From: Thaumasiovibrio sp043421945
GTDB taxonomy: Bacteria; Pseudomonadota; Gammaproteobacteria; Enterobacterales; Vibrionaceae
Assembly (NCBI GenBank): GCA_043421945.1
Contig: JBHOGO010000009.1
Coordinates: 23,722 to 87,721 of the forward strand
Direction of reading: 5' to 3'
Length of the DNA stretch: 64,000 nucleotides
The notes beneath the pieces are model-generated. The model did no database searches and was not told where the DNA came from. It saw only the letters and a list, made by a program, of their open reading frames with translations. Positions within the stretch are counted from its first letter, which is position 1. Every line of letters begins with the position of its first letter. This document shows, piece by piece, positions 43,692 to 52,216 of this stretch. A program made the position numbers and the translations under genes.

Positions 43692-46040
43692 CTAAAACAA
43701 TCCTAATTGTGGTTGGGTCAAATTGTCAAAATCTTCACCGATAAAAGGTAGAATAGCATCTGCGATAGGCTTAATCTGTTTTTCTATATAATGGTCGTAA
43801 TCTGTAGGGCTATGGCAATTTTCCAAAGGCTCTGGGCCAGACGTCGTCATTTTGTACTCTATCCAGCCACCACGCTGATATTGCTCCTGACGCCCATTCG
43901 CACGGTTGTACTCGTCGGCTAAACGCGCAGCGCGCACATGTGGAGGGACATTTTTCGTATATTCAACCAGCTTCCGTCTTAATCGCTTACGGTAAATTAA
44001 TAGCGCATCAAGCTCTCCACTACGGGTACTATCAACATAAGCCTGTACATAATCCCGAACAGGCTCATCATGGAAGATACGATGATAGAGTTCCTTTTGA
44101 AATTGTTGAGCCAAAGGCGTCCAGTCTGTTCTGACGGTTTCTAACCCCTTAAAAATGAGCTGTTCCTCCTCCCCGTAGCCAAGAAGACCCGCATAGCGTT
44201 TTTTACTGCCCGTCTCTTGCCCACGAATGGTTGGCATGAGAAAGCGATGGTAATGCGTTTCATACTCCAGCTCTAATGCAGAGTTAATCGCATAGGTTTC
44301 TTTTAAATGCGTAGTCCACCACTGATTAATTTCGTCAGCTAAACTCAGACCAATCGAATCGGCCTCTTCTTTGGAGAATTGGTCATTTAACGCGACAAAA
44401 ATTGAGTCGGTATCACCATAGATGACTTCATAGCCCCTGGTCTGAATCAAATCTCGCGTTTTTTTCATGATTTCATGCCCGCGCATGGTAATCGATGATG
44501 CTAAACGGAAATCAAAAAATCGACAGCCTGATGAGCCAAGAACACCGTAAAAAGAGTTCATAATGATTTTTATCGCTTGGGAAAAAGCCTTTTCTCCCTG
44601 ACTTTTCGCCGCTTCACGTGCAGCCCAAAGTTCTTCAATAAGTGCGGGGAGAAAATGCCGTTCGCGATGAAACTGCCCGCCCCGAAAGCCTTCAATCGCT
44701 TGGTCACTATGACTGCCTATGGGCTGAGTTAAGCCTTCAATTAATCCCAAAGGATCAATTTTAAACGTACGAATGATAGAAGGATAAAGAGACTTAAAGT
44801 CAAGTACGAGCACCGACTGATACAAACCAGGTTTAGAGTCCATCACGTAACCGCCGGGACTGGCAATCCAATCATCACTCGATAAGTTGGGAGCAACATA
44901 CCCAGCACGATGTAATTTAGGTAAATAGAGGTTAGTAAATGCAGCCACTGAGCCGCCAATACGGTCAAGCTCCACGCCGGTTAAACGTGTTCTTTGAATG
45001 ATGAATTCAAGAAGATGAGTGTGAGCAAAAATTTCTGAGACAAGCGTACAGTCTTGAAGGTTGTAGGTAGCAAGGGCAACTTTATCTTCACGGAACTGAC
45101 GATTAATCTCATCCATTCGATCATAAGGATTATCAATGGCCTTGCCTTTACCAAGTAGCTCTTGTGCCACATTTTCTAGCGACCACGATCGAAAGCCATA
45201 CGTTGCCGTTTTTAAGCTATCAATACCGTCAAGGACAACCCGACCCGGTAACGTCACAAAGGTTTGTTGCTGAGGGGATTGGCGAACATACAGTGATTCC
45301 CCCCCTCGCCCAATTTTTAGCGACATACGATGAATATTGGCTCGTTTTGCCAACAACTGCATATCAAAGTCGATGATGTTCCAGCCAATAATAACGTCAG
45401 GATCGACACGTTGAATCCACTGCTCTAGTGCCACCAGCAACGCACGTTCATTTTCAACCCAGTAGATAAAGTCTGGCGCATCTTGTTGCTGTTTTCCCAC
45501 CATAAAGACCGCTTGCTCTTGTTCACAATCTAAGCCGACAGAATAGAGAACCCCCTTTTCTGAACACTCAAGATCCAAAGAGACCATTTTTAGGTTGGGA
45601 AGATATTGGCTGGATTTTGTTTTAACGTGCCGATATTGGGTGTGATTGCTTTTGGGATACGCTTGACCGGTAAAGCTTACCCCGCCACAGATAAAGCGTT
45701 CCATCAGATAGCGGTCGCTTAAACGAATGTCCGACTCGAAGCAGACGATCTCCGCACTCTCTAGCAGTCTCATTGCTTGTTGAGCTTGGCGTAGTGTTGG
45801 GAAGTAGCACCCACTGATAGGCTGATGATCAAAGGTCTTTAAAGACAGCGCTGTCACACGTATGTCGGGAAGTAACGTTTGTACGGCAGCGTGATCTTTT
45901 TGCAATATAAAAAATACCGCTCGCTCACCCTCAACAATCAGTTGTGATGGGCCATTGTCTGTTTGAACCCAAAAAACGAGCTCTGTCTGCTGTCCTTTGT
46001 CACGATAGTGACGAGAAAGAATAAAACCATCTTGTACCAA
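43692..46040 (-). CDS. polB: DNA polymerase II
   Basis: A 782-residue family B polymerase with 3'-5' proofreading, used in SOS repair and replication restart. Exonuclease motifs: SLDLECS (Exo I), IGWNIIDFDM (Exo II) and YNLQDCTLV (Exo III). Polymerase motifs: DFKSLYPSII (A), KIIMNSFYGVLGSSGCRF (B) and YGDTDSIFV (C), all intact. The start is a TTG at 46040 with GAGG six bases ahead. A LexA-type box lies 16 nt upstream of it, in line with SOS control of E. coli polB (dinA). Length is as in E. coli (783). Confidence 0.96.
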   Translation of the reverse strand: MVQDGFILSRHYRDKGQQTELVFWVQTDNGPSQLIVEGERAVFFILQKDHAAVQTLLPDIRVTALSLKTFDHQPISGCYFPTLRQAQQAMRLLESAEIVCFESDIRLSDRYLMERFICGGVSFTGQAYPKSNHTQYRHVKTKSSQYLPNLKMVSLDLECSEKGVLYSVGLDCEQEQAVFMVGKQQQDAPDFIYWVENERALLVALEQWIQRVDPDVIIGWNIIDFDMQLLAKRANIHRMSLKIGRGGESLYVRQSPQQQTFVTLPGRVVLDGIDSLKTATYGFRSWSLENVAQELLGKGKAIDNPYDRMDEINRQFREDKVALATYNLQDCTLVSEIFAHTHLLEFIIQRTRLTGVELDRIGGSVAAFTNLYLPKLHRAGYVAPNLSSDDWIASPGGYVMDSKPGLYQSVLVLDFKSLYPSIIRTFKIDPLGLIEGLTQPIGSHSDQAIEGFRGGQFHRERHFLPALIEELWAAREAAKSQGEKAFSQAIKIIMNSFYGVLGSSGCRFFDFRLASSITMRGHEIMKKTRDLIQTRGYEVIYGDTDSIFVALNDQFSKEEADSIGLSLADEINQWWTTHLKETYAINSALELEYETHYHRFLMPTIRGQETGSKKRYAGLLGYGEEEQLIFKGLETVRTDWTPLAQQFQKELYHRIFHDEPVRDYVQAYVDSTRSGELDALLIYRKRLRRKLVEYTKNVPPHVRAARLADEYNRANGRQEQYQRGGWIEYKMTTSGPEPLENCHSPTDYDHYIEKQIKPIADAILPFIGEDFDNLTQPQLGLF

Positions 46041-46056
46041 AACACGCCTCGTAGCG

Positions 46057-46072
46057 CTGTAAATAACCCCAG
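46057..46072 (-). promoter_or_regulatory. LexA (SOS) box of polB
   Basis: The 16-mer CTGTAAATAACCCCAG fits the gammaproteobacterial LexA consensus CTGT-N8-ACAG with seven of the eight conserved bases (CCAG for ACAG). It ends 16 nt before the polB TTG. SOS induction of polB is known in E. coli; here it is inferred. Confidence 0.65.
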
Positions 46073-46190
46073 TAGTTTACCCTCTACCCGTGTATTCACC
46101 AACTCCTATCACCCAAAGGCGACCATGCGATAATCTTGTGATTATCACTTCCCGTTTTTCAGCGATACCTATCATGTAGGTACTTGCCTG

Positions 46191-47111
46191 CTAACGCGTT
46201 CGAGATTGTGCAAAAACAATCAATCCAACGCCAAGCATGATGACAATACTCGCAAGTACACTATGCAAGGTTGGCCACTCTGCTAGTGATAAAGCTCCAA
46301 GTATCATGGCAATGACGGGAACCAAAAGTTGAACAACCCCTGCCGTTAACGCCTTAAGATGTGGTAAGACACTATTCCATAACAGATAGCCAACCCCCGA
46401 CGTGATTGAACCAGACGCAATGGCTAAGAATAAGCCCTCTTTAGTGACCATCATCATAGGAACATTGAGGACAAAAAAAGGCACAATAAAGATTAATGTC
46501 AGCACAAACTGTTTCGTTGTCAGTAATGAAGCAGCAATGTTTGAGCGCTTACCCAGCAGTGTATAACCAGCCCAAGCAACACCAGCTGTGGCCATTAATA
46601 ATACCCCCTGCAAATCTGGTCGCATCGCCGATGGAGAGAGTAAATACCCCAACCCCACCATTGCAACGACAAGCCCGAGCCACTGTCTAATACTCAGCCC
46701 TCCTTCGCGAGAAAAGGTATAAATCAACATCGTCAGTTGGACACAACTAAAGAGAATCAACGCCCCTAGGCCCGCTTCAATTTTCATATACGCAAAGCTA
46801 AAACAAACTGCATACAAAAAAAGTAACCCTGCACCGAGCCAATGCTCAATCCTATTGGTGACGAATATCGACGTTACCTGACGATGGCGAAAGGCAAAAA
46901 TAATCACCAAAGTAACAGCCGCTGAAAGTAGCCGAACAGCACTAAATGAAGAGGCATCAATCACATCCTCACGCATGGCCCATCGACACAGAATTGAATT
47001 GCCCGCAAAAAAGATAAGAGCAAATAGCGTTTTAAGGACAATATGCCAACGTGGATGCGTTATTTGAGATTGAGCTGGAAACAAGGTGATAACCTCTGTA
47101 TGCGATTTCAT
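46191..47111 (-). CDS. EamA/DMT-superfamily transporter
   Basis: A 306-residue inner-membrane protein with ten helices in two EamA repeats (about 28-155 and 168-300), as in RhaT/YdcZ-type metabolite exporters. Blocks include FAGNSILCRWAM at helix 1, GLVVAMVGLGYLLSP and the repeat-2 end PVIAMILGALSLAEWP. The substrate is unknown. It lies 120 nt upstream of polB's SOS box, on the same strand. Confidence 0.9.
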   Translation of the reverse strand: MKSHTEVITLFPAQSQITHPRWHIVLKTLFALIFFAGNSILCRWAMREDVIDASSFSAVRLLSAAVTLVIIFAFRHRQVTSIFVTNRIEHWLGAGLLFLYAVCFSFAYMKIEAGLGALILFSCVQLTMLIYTFSREGGLSIRQWLGLVVAMVGLGYLLSPSAMRPDLQGVLLMATAGVAWAGYTLLGKRSNIAASLLTTKQFVLTLIFIVPFFVLNVPMMMVTKEGLFLAIASGSITSGVGYLLWNSVLPHLKALTAGVVQLLVPVIAMILGALSLAEWPTLHSVLASIVIMLGVGLIVFAQSRTR

Positions 47112-47233
47112 CTGACACCACTAAAGAATGAAATTAGGAGACATAACGAAAGACCGTGCACTGTCAGCAAAATTACACTTTAGGAGCCAATATCTCCAAA
47201 TGAAAACAAATAAAAAGACCAGCTGTATGATTA

Positions 47234-47986
47234 TCAACCAATTTTGCGGTCTATACGCTGAAATTCAGACACAAGCCAATCTCCGTAAAGTTGTAACAAA
47301 CCAAGCACAGCCCTTTTAGGTACGCGCTTTCGTTCATACAAAATCATCAAGCGTTCAGTTTCGACATATTTTTCTGGATAACGAAACAAGAAGTGCTCTA
47401 GGCATTCGTCTATCGTAAACGCCCAACAGCGATCACGATGAGCAACCAACGAAAAGCTCGCATAAATAAGCTTTTTAGCAATCGTTTCACAAGCGTCGAG
47501 GTATGGCCCCGTTGTTTGGACCGCCTGAATTTTACTGCGATATTCTTTAAGCCATTTATCGACATCGCCATTAAATGCTTTCGCCACTTCCCAACTAGGC
47601 TCAAATCGTCCAAATTCTGCACCAATATTCGTTCCGCTAAGGCATAACGTACAGTGTCGAAACCAAAAACCCCAATAAAATATATTGTCGAGATTGGCCA
47701 CTTCATTGAGTGTGGTCACAGTCAACTGCAATTGTTTTAGATAAGGGTAGCGAGACTCCACTCGCATCTGAATCGATTTAATTATCGACTCTTCTTGAGA
47801 CGTGAGTGAACGTTTGAGCAGCACAGTAATATTAAGATCAGAGCGATTGGGCTTTGCATCGCCCCTCATCACACTACCGCTTAAATAAAGGCTATGGAGA
47901 GAATGAGATAAGCCCTGGCTGAGTTGCTTAACAACCAGGGTCAAAATAGGCATGTATTCGGACTGAAATGGCGCACGAGTCATCAT
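47234..47986 (-). CDS. Nucleotidyltransferase-fold protein with altered active site
   Basis: A 250-residue soluble protein. Residues 33-56 look like the minimal nucleotidyltransferase core, LYLSGSVMRGDAKPNRSDLNI: the Gly-Ser at 37-38 and Asp50 are kept, but the second metal-binding acid is Asn52 (AAT, one transition from GAT). The layout, with a helical C-terminal half, resembles aminoglycoside adenylyltransferase-like proteins (AadA type). With Asp-x-Asn the catalytic activity is doubtful. Alternative roles are an inactive relative or an antitoxin-like domain. It stands alone. Confidence 0.7.
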   Translation of the reverse strand: MMTRAPFQSEYMPILTLVVKQLSQGLSHSLHSLYLSGSVMRGDAKPNRSDLNITVLLKRSLTSQEESIIKSIQMRVESRYPYLKQLQLTVTTLNEVANLDNIFYWGFWFRHCTLCLSGTNIGAEFGRFEPSWEVAKAFNGDVDKWLKEYRSKIQAVQTTGPYLDACETIAKKLIYASFSLVAHRDRCWAFTIDECLEHFLFRYPEKYVETERLMILYERKRVPKRAVLGLLQLYGDWLVSEFQRIDRKIG

Positions 47987-48052
47987 TGTAAATCGAATAA
48001 AAACAGTAGTTTTACGTGCGGAGAATATAGCAGTTATGCTGTAATTACGCTA

Positions 48053-48336
48053 TTACTTACGTGTTCCAGGTATCACGATGGCATTTTTTGATATGCCTTC
48101 TAATTGGTGATACATCAGCACTAGCTCAGTCGCCCCTTTTTTGATTTCCTCTGAACTATCAGGGTTCTCATTGACCTCACGCCAATGCTGTAAAGCACGC
48201 TCTTTTTTTGCTCAAAAATATTCTCTGTACTCGATGAATTATCTAGCACTTCGCTTGCTTAGGCGTGTGTTACCGCAAACGAGACGCTAACTGCCGCTGC
48301 AAATAGTGTGATAAGTAGCGCCAATTTAATCTTCAT
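48053..48336 (-). pseudogene. Decayed gene for a small secreted protein
   Basis: ATG at 48336 overlaps the stop of the upstream 71-residue gene. It encodes a 25-residue signal peptide (MKIKLALLITLFAAAVSVSF...) and then hits an in-frame TAA. The frame stays readable after it (ASEVLDNSSSTENIFEQKK) up to an A7 run (48212-48218 as T7 on the plus strand), where a one-base shift is needed to continue into KERALQHWREVNENP and on to GTRK and a stop at 48053. Two lesions therefore separate three readable pieces. A programmed frameshift cannot explain the TAA, so decay is the better reading, unless sequencing errors are involved. Confidence 0.65.
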
Positions 48337-48541
48337 CGTGTGCTCTTTTATATTCAATTTCTGCACGATTAATCAATGATTGAGCCTCTTCCCCTGCATC
48401 TCTTAAATCATATATTGGTCGCGTTTCTTGCTCATGAGGATACTCATGCTCAATGTCAGTATTGACTTCTTTATCACCGGCAAACGATACCGGTGACATC
48501 AGTACTGCAGCGATTAAACTCACTACACGAATTTTCATCAT
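48326..48541 (-). CDS. Small periplasmic protein, 70-71 residues
   Basis: Starts ATGATG with AGGAG upstream; the second ATG (48538) has the better spacing. A clear signal peptide (about 20 residues ending SFAG) precedes a very acidic, charged helical region with DLRDAGEEAQSLINRAEIEYKRAHDED. No family is recognised. Its stop overlaps the start of the decayed gene downstream by 11 nt, so the two once formed a coupled pair of small secreted proteins. Confidence 0.65.
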   Translation of the reverse strand: MMKIRVVSLIAAVLMSPVSFAGDKEVNTDIEHEYPHEQETRPIYDLRDAGEEAQSLINRAEIEYKRAHDED

Positions 48542-49051
48542 ATTCTCCTTGTTATAATATTTTTCGACTTGGGGCTCCCCCTCTGTCGACTGACAAATTC
48601 AGTGTAATGTGGTCAAGTTAACCCTCCCTGAACAGAAAATAACTCAAATTTTTAACCTTAAAAATAACAACTATTGATTCAAAAATGGCAATTTACTCTT
48701 CTTTTTAAAGGTGATGTAGTGGCTAGAACACAAGCTAACACAGCGATTAAAGGGAGGCGGATGAGTCACCACTCACAGGATACGTTCAACTTAATGACGC
48801 TTTTTGGGGGAGTAACGAGGGACTTTTTGGCGATGTACTTACGGGGAACGTCGTTTTCAGTAGCGATGTCTATGAGTGAATAAGGCAACCCAATAGAGGC
48901 GATATTCAGCGCCGTTAACGCGCTCAAAAATTAAAGGACCAGCGAAAGCCAGCCCTTTAAGTAGACACAACCATGTTGTTAGACCTAAACCCCAAATACA
49001 TTAGAGCTAGCAGTGTGATCATTAAAGCTTATAGGATATTAGTCAGCCTGG
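48542..49051. other. Gene-poor region
   Basis: About 510 nt between a leftward small-protein gene and the end of the TSUP gene. It holds the promoter of the small-protein gene near its left end and a terminator at 48926-48960. A 69-codon frame at 48674-48883 lacks a ribosome binding site and family resemblance, so I leave it out. Confidence 0.45.
48926..48960 (-). terminator. Terminator of the TSUP gene
   Basis: On the minus strand TTAAAGG, an inner GCTGGC/GCTGGT-type loop region, CCTTTAA, then TTTTT. The stem is short but well placed, 90 nt beyond the TSUP stop. Confidence 0.6.
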
Positions 49052-49846
49052 TTAAGCTAAAAGCGTTAAACCTAAACTGGTACTAATGATAACAAGCGTT
49101 AACTGATAAACATGTTTATCAGAGAATACCTTCATAAGCCTTACAGCTATGGGGACACCGATAAAAGCACCCAATGACATCACCATAGCCGCTAAAATAT
49201 CACTTTGGCCACCTCGACTGTAGTTCATTGCGGTCAGCCCTGATAAAACGAGAGCCATAACAACCGAAGATCCTACCGATTTTTTAATATCAACGCCCAT
49301 AACAGAGTTAAAAGCCGGCAATAACATTACACCACCTCCTACCCCTGTTGAGCCTAAAATAGAGCCACACGCCATCCCAGACATTAATGCTGTTGAGTTT
49401 GAGCGTTCTGTGATTAATTCGGTTCGAGTCACCGCGCGATATTTACGAAAAATGGAGCCTAGTGCAAACACCATAACCCCAATAATCGCAATTTCAACCA
49501 CAACTTCAACAATGGGTTGCCATTGCTCATATTGACTTAGGGCGACAATACCCGACGTTGTCAACATCGTCATAGGTATTGCTCCAACGAGCATCCAGCG
49601 CAACGGTTTCCATGCAACATTTCCTGCTCGAATATGGGCAAAACCTGCATTCACTTTAACAATCGCGGATATCAAACTGGCAGTCCCGACCGCCATGATA
49701 GTCTGCATACCAAAAAACACGGTCAAAATGGGAATGATAAGCACACCTCCCCCAACACCCGTTAAGCCTAAACAGAGACCAATTAACGTACCAAAGCCTA
49801 ATTTCATTAACGTATCAACAGAGAAAAGTAAGGTCAGAATATCCAT
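49052..49846 (-). CDS. TSUP (TauE/SafE) family transporter
   Basis: A 264-residue inner-membrane protein with about eight helices. The twice-repeated family motif GxTGVGGGV is seen as CLGLTGVGGGVLIIP near the N-terminus and SILGSTGVGGGVMLLP in the middle. TSUP members export or import sulfite, sulfoacetate or other small organosulfur anions. The ATG at 49846 has AGGA five bases upstream. A Crp/Fnr regulator is divergently transcribed across a 170-nt region with repeated GACATAA motifs and may control it. Confidence 0.88.
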   Translation of the reverse strand: MDILTLLFSVDTLMKLGFGTLIGLCLGLTGVGGGVLIIPILTVFFGMQTIMAVGTASLISAIVKVNAGFAHIRAGNVAWKPLRWMLVGAIPMTMLTTSGIVALSQYEQWQPIVEVVVEIAIIGVMVFALGSIFRKYRAVTRTELITERSNSTALMSGMACGSILGSTGVGGGVMLLPAFNSVMGVDIKKSVGSSVVMALVLSGLTAMNYSRGGQSDILAAMVMSLGAFIGVPIAVRLMKVFSDKHVYQLTLVIISTSLGLTLLA

Positions 49847-49911
49847 GAGAGTTCCTAATAAAGTCATCATGCATAGCGTAAAGTAAGTGACTAATTTCGC
49901 TTATGTTGGCA

Positions 49912-49951
49912 GACATAAATACCACCTTCACATTTATGTCTAATGACATAA
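49912..49951. promoter_or_regulatory. Repeated GACATAA operator-like motif between TSUP and Crp-type regulator
   Basis: Three half-sites are seen: GACATAAAT (49912-49920), ATTTATGTC (49932-49940, inverted) and GACATAA (49945-49951). The last two form a perfect TTATGTC-TAAT-GACATAA inverted repeat. A Crp/Fnr dimer binds such symmetric sites; autoregulation by the adjacent regulator and control of TSUP are inferred. Confidence 0.6.
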
Positions 49952-50016
49952 TTTTCAAATGGTACAGAGAGATAATTTCAGTTAAGGTCGCCTTAAACAC
50001 TGATAACGGACTTTAT

Positions 50017-50637
50017 ATGTTTCCTGACGCCCTGCACTGCCATGCACTCAATATTCAAAAAAAAACGATTATCTACAGAGCAAATCAGCAGGCGAGTGGC
50101 TTTTACTACGTCCAAGAAGGGTTAATTGGTCTCTATCGTATGACGGAAACTGGCAAAGAGAACTTATTACGTGTCTATGGTCGAGGTGATTACTTTGGGT
50201 ACCGTTCATTATTTAGCCAACAACGCTACCACTTAACCACTCGCAGCTTACTCCCTTCACAACTGCAGCATATTCACTTAAAAAGTATTGATGAGCTTCA
50301 ACACCACGCGCCGATATTGCTTAATCACCTGATGTCGTCAGTTTGCCAAGAGCTTGGCGAAGCAGAAAATCGTTTAGCGGATATAGCTGCACATAGCGCC
50401 CCCGTGCGTATTATTGATGCCATCATACATCTTTTTCAACAGTTCGATTATTACCCTTGGACAAGCAGGGAGATCGCTGAATTTAGCGGTACAGAAACCC
50501 AAACGGTGATTAGAGTATGCAAGCAACTTAAGCAACGCGAACTACTTGACCCAAATAGTCGTAAAATCACCCCGCTTGACTTTCACCGTCTTCAGAGCCA
50601 CCGCGCTGTACTTGCTGATGAGAATCGCGGAGGATAA
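50017..50637 (+). CDS. Crp/Fnr-family transcriptional regulator
   Basis: A 206-residue regulator: N-terminal cyclic-nucleotide-type beta roll with YYVQEGLIGLYRMTETGKE and GRGDYFGYRSLF, then a dimer helix and a C-terminal winged helix-turn-helix (SREIAEFSGTETQTVIRVCKQL). It lacks the Fnr cysteine cluster, so it is not an iron-sulfur oxygen sensor; the effector is unknown. I chose the ATG at 50017 (GGA six bases ahead), which gives the normal family length and leaves the GACATAA motifs outside the gene. In-frame starts at 49936 and 49903 would place those motifs in the coding region. Confidence 0.85.
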   Translation: MFPDALHCHALNIQKKTIIYRANQQASGFYYVQEGLIGLYRMTETGKENLLRVYGRGDYFGYRSLFSQQRYHLTTRSLLPSQLQHIHLKSIDELQHHAPILLNHLMSSVCQELGEAENRLADIAAHSAPVRIIDAIIHLFQQFDYYPWTSREIAEFSGTETQTVIRVCKQLKQRELLDPNSRKITPLDFHRLQSHRAVLADENRGG

Positions 50638-50822
50638 CCCTGTCACTTACCCACTGCGTTTTGCTCAATCGGCATCAATGATGTGAGTGTGAGCAACAAA
50701 TTGGTGGAGAATGGCTTAAACTGACGGCAGCTCGTGGTAATCAGGAACATTTTTGTCGTAATACATGCGTAAAATTATCACTACGTTATAATGGCGTTTT
50801 GATACTTTTATTGGGCTAATAT

Positions 50823-51146
50823 ATGTCTGAAAACCTACTTTCTGTCGATGAAGTCATCGACGTTGCCTACGATATTTTTTTAGAGATGGCACCAGACAAC
50901 CTTGAGGCTGCGGACGTTGCATTATTCACGTTGCAATTTGACGAGCGCGGTGCTGCTGAAATGGTAGAAACTGGGAATGATTGGGCTTCTCACGTTGGTT
51001 TTGAAGTGAACCCAGACCATTACGGCGAAGTGAGAGTTGGGCTTGTCAACGAAGAAAATGACGTACTTGATGACGTCTTTGCACGTCTTTTGATTAGCCG
51101 ACTTCCTGACGAAAAGTTTTGCCATGTACTTTGGAAGCGTGATTAA
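50823..51146 (+). CDS. DUF440 dsDNA-mimic protein (YciU/HI1450)
   Basis: A 107-residue strongly acidic protein. It shows the blocks SVDEVIDVAYDIFLEMAPDNL, FDERGAAEMVE and VGLVNEENDVLDDVFARLLISRL, matching E. coli YciU and H. influenzae HI1450, which are thought to mimic the charge pattern of double-stranded DNA. Its targets are not well known. The gene is monocistronic and shares the terminator at 51166-51197 with ribA, which is convergent. Confidence 0.9.
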   Translation: MSENLLSVDEVIDVAYDIFLEMAPDNLEAADVALFTLQFDERGAAEMVETGNDWASHVGFEVNPDHYGEVRVGLVNEENDVLDDVFARLLISRLPDEKFCHVLWKRD

Positions 51147-51165
51147 TTTAACGTCTTGTCCGTAA

Positions 51166-51197
51166 AAAAGAAAAACCGCCGCGGCGGTTTTTCTTTT
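51166..51197. terminator. Perfect palindromic bidirectional terminator
   Basis: A 32-nt perfect palindrome: A-rich AAAAGAAAAA, core CCGCCGCGGCGG, T-rich TTTTTCTTTT. It reads as stem plus T-run on both strands, between the convergent DUF440 and ribA genes. Confidence 0.93.
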
Positions 51198-51230
51198 AAT
51201 AAAGCGATGGTTCATCTTGCCAACGACTAA

Positions 51231-51830
51231 CTAGTCAAACTTCAATCGATGCTTACCGTGATCCACTTTGGCTTGAAGGTAACTTTCGTTGCCCTCTTTA
51301 ACGTGCGCCTGAGTACCAATCACCTCTTCAATTTCGATACCGTGCTGTTGAAGCTCATTAATTTTTTTCGGGTTATTCGTCACCAACCGAATGGTACTGA
51401 CACCCAGTGCTGTTAACATCTGCGCCGCTTCGGTAAAGTCACGTAAGTCATCACCAAATCCCAAATGGTTATTTGCTTCGTAGGTATTCATACCTTGGCT
51501 TTGTAATGTATAAGCATCAATTTTATTGTACAAACCAATGCCACGCCCTTCTTGACGTAAATAGAGTAAAATTCCACCTTGCTCGCCCATCCGTTCGATG
51601 GTCTCATCAAGCTGCTCGCCACAATCACAACGCGAAGAGTGGAACACATCACCGGTTAAACACTCAGAATGCATTCGTACAATCGGGGCAGATCCATTTT
51701 TGTCTGCTTCTTTGAAGATGACTGCGACATGCTCTTTATCACTTGCAAGACCACTAAAGGACAGGATTTCTGCAGGGATGTGACTACTTTTTCCAACTTT
51801 GAAGGCGACTCTCGCCCTTACATTTGCCAT
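51231..51830 (-). CDS. ribA: GTP cyclohydrolase II
   Basis: A 199-residue enzyme, first step of riboflavin synthesis from GTP. The zinc ligands Cys57, Cys68 and Cys70 are in SECLTGDVFHSSRCDCGEQ; the catalytic block LYLRQEGRGIGLYNKI and the substrate loop LVTNNPKKI are intact. Length is as in E. coli RibA (196). A stand-alone form without a RibB domain. It converges on the DUF440 gene and has no FMN riboswitch visible upstream. Confidence 0.96.
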   Translation of the reverse strand: MANVRARVAFKVGKSSHIPAEILSFSGLASDKEHVAVIFKEADKNGSAPIVRMHSECLTGDVFHSSRCDCGEQLDETIERMGEQGGILLYLRQEGRGIGLYNKIDAYTLQSQGMNTYEANNHLGFGDDLRDFTEAAQMLTALGVSTIRLVTNNPKKINELQQHGIEIEEVIGTQAHVKEGNESYLQAKVDHGKHRLKFD

Positions 51831-51999
51831 GACTTACCTAAAAACTACTGGAGGCTGCTGAATCTAGCGAAGATCTGAATGATACCTAAAAGCCATCATC
51901 GTGTGAATCCACGTCTACTCATTTGCTTTGTAACACAAGTTTAATAACTCACCTTATGACTAGCAGTAGACCAGATAAAGGATCACGACGCAAGTAATA

Positions 52000-52018
52000 A
52001 ATGTTATATTATAACATT
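52000..52018. promoter_or_regulatory. 19-nt perfect palindrome, probable operator
   Basis: AATGTTATATTATAACATT, nine bases, one central base, nine inverted. Such AT-rich symmetric sites are typical of GntR- or TetR-type repressors. It lies about 170 nt from ribA and 270 nt from the TRAP start. The protein that binds is unknown and no such regulator is adjacent. Confidence 0.55.
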
Positions 52019-52066
52019 ATGTAAACGCATCACTGATCACATAATGATAACAAACTCCCCCGCACC

Positions 52067-52216
52067 ACTACGTACGTAGTTATCTCGCTATTTTTCGCTT
52101 AAACCGATGCAAATAGCCATTTTGCCGTACATTTACATCGCTATTAGTCAAACAAATGCATCAACTACGTACGACCTAGGTCGATACCGCTACAAATCGA
52201 CACTCAGTAACTACGT
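52067..52216. promoter_or_regulatory. Four ACTACGT heptamers upstream of dctP
   Basis: ACTACGTACGTAGT, a 14-nt palindrome at 52067-52080, contains two inverted copies; single copies are at 52164-52170 and 52210-52216. Four hits in 150 nt are far above chance for a heptamer (about 0.02 expected). They may be sites for the nearby NarL-type response regulator (inference). Confidence 0.6.

Noticed and set aside
47128..47319. 63-codon frame between the EamA and nucleotidyltransferase genes
   Set aside because: Runs into the 3' end of the opposite-strand gene and has no family features.
48200..48230. Programmed -1 frameshift at the A7 run
   Set aside because: A slippery A-run is present, but the upstream TAA right after the signal peptide would stop translation first, so a pseudogene fits better.
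48674..48883. 69-codon frame on the plus strand
   Set aside because: TTG start, no ribosome binding site, no family features.
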